A DNA stretch of 11,169 bases from Larix sibirica (lineage: Eukaryota; Streptophyta; Pinopsida; Pinales; Pinaceae), in contig NWUY0303897282.1 of the NCBI GenBank assembly GCA_004151065.3, positions 1 to 11,169 of the forward strand. Direction: 5' to 3'. The translations under genes and the position numbers were made by a program. Below are positions 7,352 through 11,169 of this stretch, piece by piece (within the stretch, counting starts at the first letter, position 1; each line of letters starts with the position of its first letter). The notes beneath the pieces are model-generated. The model saw only the letters and a list, made by a program, of their open reading frames with translations. It had not been told where the DNA came from and did no database searches.

Positions 7352-8254
7352 TTCCTGTAGGGTGTGGATTGTATACTCCTTGTTTAGTTATTAGGTTTTC
7401 CTAAGTTGTTTTGGGTTTGGTTGAAGGCTTTAGGTTTTCCTGAGGCTTCTCAGAGGTATTTGGTTTGGTTTGTGACCAAGATTGACTTGTTTAGTTGTCT
7501 TTTTTAACAAAAATTTGTTTTGGAAAGCATTTTCCCTAGTTCTTCTCCATTGTTTGTTTGAAAAATGTGGAAGGTTTCTAACTCTCAAAACCTTATAATG
7601 ACCTCTTAGAGGTAGTCTAACTACTCTCTTTGATCATTTTCAGTTAGTTCTTTTCAATTGCTTTGGAATTTGATCTTTTTGAATAATGTCTTTGGTTCTA
7701 ATCCTTTTCACTGTTTGATTTCGTTTCTTTCCAAAGTTGTTGACTGTTAGAGTCCTGTAGTGGTGTTGTAGAGGTTGTGCTTTATCTTTGTGTTTATTTT
7801 CAGTCTCCACTTTTGATTTTGAATTGAAAATTGTTGAAACGAGTCTTTTGTATTTTCAAAATTCTTTTGTTTTTTATTTTGTAGTTTTGATTGTCCCTTG
7901 AAGTGAAAGATCAGGGCTGCTTTTTTGTTGTCATCATACCCTGATTGCACTCTTTCGGTGCAAGAATCAGGCTTGACCAAACCTTGAAACCTAGTAATGG
8001 TCTATTTGCTAGTTGGCATCTAAAATTTATTTCATATACTTTTCCCTACTTTGCATGCTTGGATCATTGAAAGGTCTTGAGTTTGTGGCTACTTTCACTT
8101 TTGATTGATAGGGGTGCCAAGGGTGTGTTGCATTTGTTGTATTGCAAGGTTGTTTTTGATTGAGTTCTTTTGTCTCATTTGGAAAAACAAAACAAGTCGG
8201 ATCCTTTCTTAAAACTGAGTTTGTTTTTTCACATTGCAAGCACCTAGAGTAGAT

Positions 8255-8795
8255 TTGCATTTTGCATTTTAAACAAAAAACAAAAAAATTTCATCTTTTG
8301 TTTTGTTGGGTGTACTAAGTTTTTATTTGAGTACATAGTTGCACTTTTTGTAGAAAAAACTAATAAGTTGCTTGTATTTTATCCTTAAAGTGTATGTGCA
8401 TGTAAAATTCAAAATATTCTTCATATCTTTGGGTTGAATTGGAATTGATTTGCCAACTGAAAGCATGCATTTTGTATCTCAAAACTTCAAACTTGTGTGT
8501 GTTTAGAAAGAACTGAAATTGCGTTTGTGTGTTAGTAAGTGGTTGTGCACTTGCTTCTTGGGATAAAATTGCATTTAGCATATGAAGCATAGTTTTCATT
8601 TTGCATAAAAATATCAAAAAGTTGCATTGTACATTTGTGAAATTTGCACTTGCATTTAAGGTTGCATTTTACATGTAGAGCTTGCATTGTGCATCGAAAA
8701 GACATTGGAAAATTAAAAGTGCATTGTAGAGGGTAGAGGGTGCTCCATTTTTCAGTCGAAAAGGGGAGAAATTGTGCACTAGGTTGCATTGTACT
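8255..8795 (+). repeat. scattered TTGCAT motifs, with TTGCATTGTACA-like core
   Basis: TTGCAT occurs at 8255, 8262, 8569, 8601, 8622, 8650, 8662, 8682 and 8784. Five sites extend to a 12-base core: TTGCATTGTACA 8622, TTGCATTTTACA 8662, TTGCATTGTGCA 8682, GTGCATTGTAGA 8719 and TTGCATTGTACT 8784. Spacings are irregular (40, 20, 37 and 65 bp). TGTGCACT also occurs twice (8544 and 8773). This looks like a decayed short-repeat cluster, or repeated protein-binding sites inside an LTR; composition alone (T-rich) explains some of it. Confidence 0.45.
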
Positions 8796-8922
8796 TATTT
8801 TTAGGTGCGTAAATTTTCTTCTTTTTAAAGTTCTGGAAATTGTATTTTTAACAAGCAAAAGTAATCAGAATAGGCCACTAGGTTTTCTTTTAGCGAGAAA
8901 CCCACTTAATAGTCTAGGCTAG

Positions 8923-8963
8923 GATTTTGGAGATAGGAGTTGAGACTTAACTTCTCCAAAATC
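8923..8963. repeat. perfect 11-bp stem hairpin
   Basis: GATTTTGGAGA (8923-8933) and TCTCCAAAATC (8953-8963) are exact inverse copies around a 19-base loop. The loop holds a second small stem (AGTT with AACT). It lies exactly at the change from T-rich sequence to the GC-richer leader. In RNA it would be a stable stem-loop. Its role (signal near the LTR/leader boundary, polyadenylation structure, or the end of a small inserted repeat) cannot be told from sequence alone. Confidence 0.65.
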
Positions 8964-9652
8964 ACACAAAATTGGGAAACTAGGAATCCGCTAAAGAGTT
9001 TTAAATCCATTATTAATGCAAAGTACGTGTTGGTAAAGTGCCACTAACACCATGTCAAGTGGTTGGAATACCTTTTCACGTAGACAGAATACCCCTATTG
9101 CTTGACCGAGAGGGATTATACGAGTCTGGGAATTGTTCAAGTGTGGAAAGTCCCTGGGGTGACACCACTGCTCATTGACAGTTTCGGGTCTAGGACTTGT
9201 TATACAAGGCCTACTCTCCCTGCCCATTCGCAGAAGCTCCATCCAGCGACTGTTCCGCCCGACTACTGAGCACGAAGTGGTGACCATGGTTGTTGTTCCT
9301 AAGTACCTCCTAGGTCACTATAAGGGGATATCTTATGGCACCTAAGACAGACGTAGACTCTGTCGGCACAGCTCCTTGTGGCAGGTATTTTCCAAAGGCA
9401 AGTGCTTGCACCCTTGGTGATTGCAGGTTTCGAGGAGTAGGGTAAGTGTCTCTCGATCTTCGTTGGTTGGACTTGGGCCCTAATCATCCTAAACAACCTT
9501 TGAAAGACCCCATATCTATCTCTTTACTGAATAGTACTTGCAGCCAAGTGCTTTCATTGCGATATTTGTTTGCTTGTTGTAATATTTTTAGGGACTTTCT
9601 ATTGAGTGTTGTTTGTTGTTTTACCTTTTTAGATTTCTCCTTTGAGACTTCT
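8964..9652 (+). other. GC-richer structured leader of Ty3/gypsy element
   Basis: Composition changes clearly here: GC rises and several stems can be drawn. They are CACCACT/GCTC (9163-9173) with GAGC and AGTGGTG (9268-9282, four-base bulge), ATAAG with CTTAT (9320-9336), GACAGA with TCTGTC (9346-9364), and GCAAG with CTTGC (9398-9409). The segment ends at the gag ATG. I read it as the 5' untranslated leader that carries packaging and translation signals in such elements. CTATAAGG at 9318-9325 resembles a TATA box. The frame of the gag start is open back to about 9446 without an ATG, which may be chance. No primer binding site of the usual tRNA-Met type (TGGTATCAGAGC) is present. Confidence 0.5.
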
Positions 9653-10532
9653 ATGAACCACCGTGGCCAATCAACCTCTACGCAAGTCCCAAAGAATTCA
9701 AGGACACTTTCCTAAACAGAGAGAAGTACCTGCACCTAGGAGAAGACTGGATTATAATAATCCACCCCCTCAGGGGGCAAAGGAATAAAACTAGGAACAA
9801 AACATTGAATAACCAATTGAAGAAAACACCTCTAGTTCTATATAAATTGTGCCCTCATCATAGGAAAGACACTTTAGTGACACTAAGAGGCAGTTAAATA
9901 ATTCTCCCCTGGTAATTTCTTCTCAGCTTGAGGAGAACATAGATTCTCCTTCCATTAAGGATCTCATGCATCCTTTGGGACTTTTAAACCCTCTACAAGA
10001 TTTGAATTCTAGCCAATGGATTGAGTTTCATAGTCCCGGGATGAGTGATCCATCATTCTAGTGGGATGCCATGGAAAACATGGGTGAAGTGTCTGGTGCT
10101 GGGGAGGTAATTCCCCCGGTTAATACTACTTCTATAGGAGGATTCGGTGCAAATGCATCGTCTGTTGTAGGATATAGTTGGAGTCCATCATCGTCAATGA
10201 TTTTAACGGGAGGACCTTCTTATGGTTTTCAAAGCACAAAACCATTTTATTTTGGGATGAATTTCCCTGGATTCCATTCTATACCTACTTTTATGCCTCC
10301 TTCATTTACTTATACTACTGCTTCAGGCAGTGGTCCATTAGTACCTTTTAGTGGACATATGTCCATATCTAAACCCACTCATGTTTATGGAGCTATTGGT
10401 GATTCCACCATGACTCATATTACTTTGCCTTCCCAATCAATTGGAAGCATACGTACTAGTAACCCCTTTTCATCAAACATTCCATATGGTAATATATTTG
10501 GACTAGGGGGCACTAGTGTTGGATTTCTGTAG
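9653..10532 (+). pseudogene. gag: gypsy gag, N-terminal and Phe/Gly-rich linker region, broken
   Basis: ATG 9653-9655 begins MNHRGQSTSTQVPKN. The frame is lost near 9695 and continues from 9699 as QGHFPKQREVPAPRRRLDYN, a basic, probably RNA-binding N-terminus. In this frame, stops occur at 9786, 9792, 9810, 9843, 9861 and 10059, in Gln/Glu-rich text where Gln codons would fit several of them. From 10062 the frame is open for 156 codons to TAG 10530-10532. This stretch is low-complexity, rich in Ser, Gly, Phe, Pro and Thr, with patches such as GGPSYGFQS, FYFGMNFPGF and NIFGLGGTSVGF. Such linkers are presumed disordered. ATG 10071 is internal, not a true start. Identity rests on continuity with the gag core downstream. 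Confidence 0.72.
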
Positions 10533-11169
10533 GGGAAGAATCCTCCATTTGGGAACATCCCTTTTTCTGGGATAGGAGGACTAAACGTGGTTAACCCAAC
10601 AATTAACTCTTTACTAGGTAGCCAACCTATATATGGGGGGTATGGGGGGGACTTTAGGAGGATTAACTCAACCCTTCTTACAACCTCAAGTTGGTCAGAA
10701 TTGTAATTAATATAATCCATTTTTTACCAATGTCAACCCAAATCAGTGAGCAGCAAATGCTCCCGAATTTCGGAACACCATGGCTCAAACAAAGTTGCTT
10801 TTTTTGGCTACTTTGAATTTTCCTCATCTAACCAAGTTAACCAACAATATGGTTCTTCATGGCCCTAGTTGGCCACCCCTCCCTACAAATTTACCTTTAA
10901 ATATTCCTAAGTTTGAAGGAAAACCTAAAGAAGCCTCGCGAACCATGTGGTGACTTTCCATCTATGGTTTTCATCCAAATCTCTGATGGATGATTCCATT
11001 ATACTACGACTCTTCCAAAGGAATTTGAAAGGGATGGCAACAAAATGGTACATCGAGCTGCCACATTCCTCTTTCCATACTTTCAATTATGTCACAATCA
11101 CCTTTTTGAATCACTTTCAGCTTCCAGTTTGTTGCGAAACTAGTACTAAATCGTTAACCTCGTTTGATC
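10533..11169 (+). pseudogene. gag: gypsy gag, Retrotrans_gag core domain, broken and cut by window end
   Basis: The linker continues in the same frame (FGNIPFSGIGG) to a run of seven G at 10644-10650, where one extra G shifts the reading. The next frame has stops at 10708-10710 and 10747-10749, then the recognisable core entry: LATLNFPHLTKL, HGPSWPPLPTNLP, NIPKFEGKP. A net one-base loss at about 10933-10940 moves to the final frame, open from 10941 to the window end: HVVTFHLW, SLMDDSI, LRLFQRNLKG, TKWYIELPH, FLNHFQLPV. These blocks are the classic order of the plant Ty3/gypsy gag domain (Retrotrans_gag family), which builds the capsid shell. The part after the FHLW block is well preserved, while the spacer before it is not. 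Confidence 0.9.

Larger units (their letters stand above)
7120..8880 (+). other. T-rich, A-poor block upstream of gypsy leader
   Basis: The + strand here is visibly rich in T and poor in C, with many TTTTG, TTGTTT and GGTTTTCCT runs, unlike the balanced AT sequence before 7000. Such strand bias often marks a long LTR or untranslated leader of a plant Ty3/gypsy element, and the gag relic downstream has the same orientation, so I infer that the block belongs to that element. I cannot place LTR ends or a primer binding site. Long minus-strand open frames (7747-7980, 8027-8260, 8360-8858), rich in Lys/Asn/Gln/Cys, are products of the A-rich opposite strand and are not called. Confidence 0.4.
9653..11169 (+). 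mobile_element. Ty3/gypsy LTR retrotransposon relic, 5' gag part (runs off window)
   Basis: The + strand holds the beginning of a gypsy element: gag N-terminus, Gly/Ser/Phe/Pro linker and Retrotrans_gag core, cut by the window end. Protease and pol would lie to the right. The leader at 8964-9652 and perhaps the T-rich block before it belong to the same copy. Its stops and frameshifts show that it is not active. It has the same orientation as the copia relic at 3-2141, but nothing in the sequence links the two insertions. Confidence 0.85.

Noticed and set aside
8360-8858. Cys/Lys-rich minus-strand open frames (8360-8617 and 8532-8858)
   Set aside because: The Cys and Met residues stem from the TTGCAT motifs read in reverse (TGCAA, ATGCAA). 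The pattern is compositional, and there is no spacing typical of a zinc finger.
9318-9325. CTATAAGG as a TATA box for the gypsy LTR
   Set aside because: It is within chance, lies inside what looks like leader rather than U3, and no start-site evidence can be seen.
8991-9496. Minus-strand open frames of 98 and 65 codons in the gypsy leader
   Set aside because: They are opposite a structured leader, with no recognisable domain; the higher GC simply lowers stop density.
10415-10720. 101-codon minus-strand open frame
   Set aside because: Antisense to the gag linker; its Pro-rich text mirrors the Gly-rich + strand.
1-11169. CRISPR array, bacterial operon or defence system
   Set aside because: No regularly spaced identical repeats, no ribosome binding sites, no closely packed open frames. 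The coding content is of plant retrotransposon type.

Overview
This looks like plant nuclear DNA that carries no intact gene. It is AT-rich, has no bacterial-style gene packing, and its only clearly recognisable coding matter is the decayed gag regions of two LTR retrotransposons of plant type. Long, low-information AT-rich stretches separate them. This fits the intergenic space of a large plant genome. I cannot name the species; a conifer or another large-genome plant is possible, but that is only a guess.

Layout. (1) 3-2141, + strand: a Ty1/copia gag relic. It begins at what looks like the true gag start (MDKQEG...). In order it has the copia-type gag domain, one CCHC zinc knuckle, an acidic linker, a coiled coil, a conserved KTGLGY block, and a run of three further zinc knuckles of which only the middle one is intact. 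Several stops and at least two frameshifts break it. No protease, integrase, reverse transcriptase or RNase H follows. (2) 2142-3430: unresolved sequence, possibly the eroded rest of that element, with short open stretches I cannot identify. (3) 3431-5100: AT-rich sequence with one possible minus-strand coding fossil (about 4511-4768) and a 26-bp direct repeat. (4) 5104-5451: a small degenerate tandem repeat of about 55 bp, plus related palindromes. (5) 5452-7030: AT-rich, almost featureless. (6) About 7030-8880: a strongly T-rich (+ strand) block with several small inverted repeats and scattered TTGCAT motifs, probably part of the LTR or leader of the downstream element. (7) 8923-9652: a perfect 11-bp hairpin, then a distinctly GC-richer segment with many potential stems, read as the 5' leader of a Ty3/gypsy element. 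(8) 9653-11169 (runs off the window): a Ty3/gypsy gag relic with a basic N-terminus, a long Gly/Ser/Phe/Pro-rich linker, and the Retrotrans_gag core; it too is broken by stops and frameshifts.

Neither element could act on its own as seen here. The two relics share the same orientation. In the gypsy gag many stops sit where a glutamine or arginine codon would be expected, as old methylated and deaminated copies would show. I did not find a new biological system. The items most worth checking are the structured gypsy leader, the Phe/Gly-rich gag linker, the palindromic tandem repeat near 5150-5450, and the unidentified minus-strand fragment near 4511-4768.
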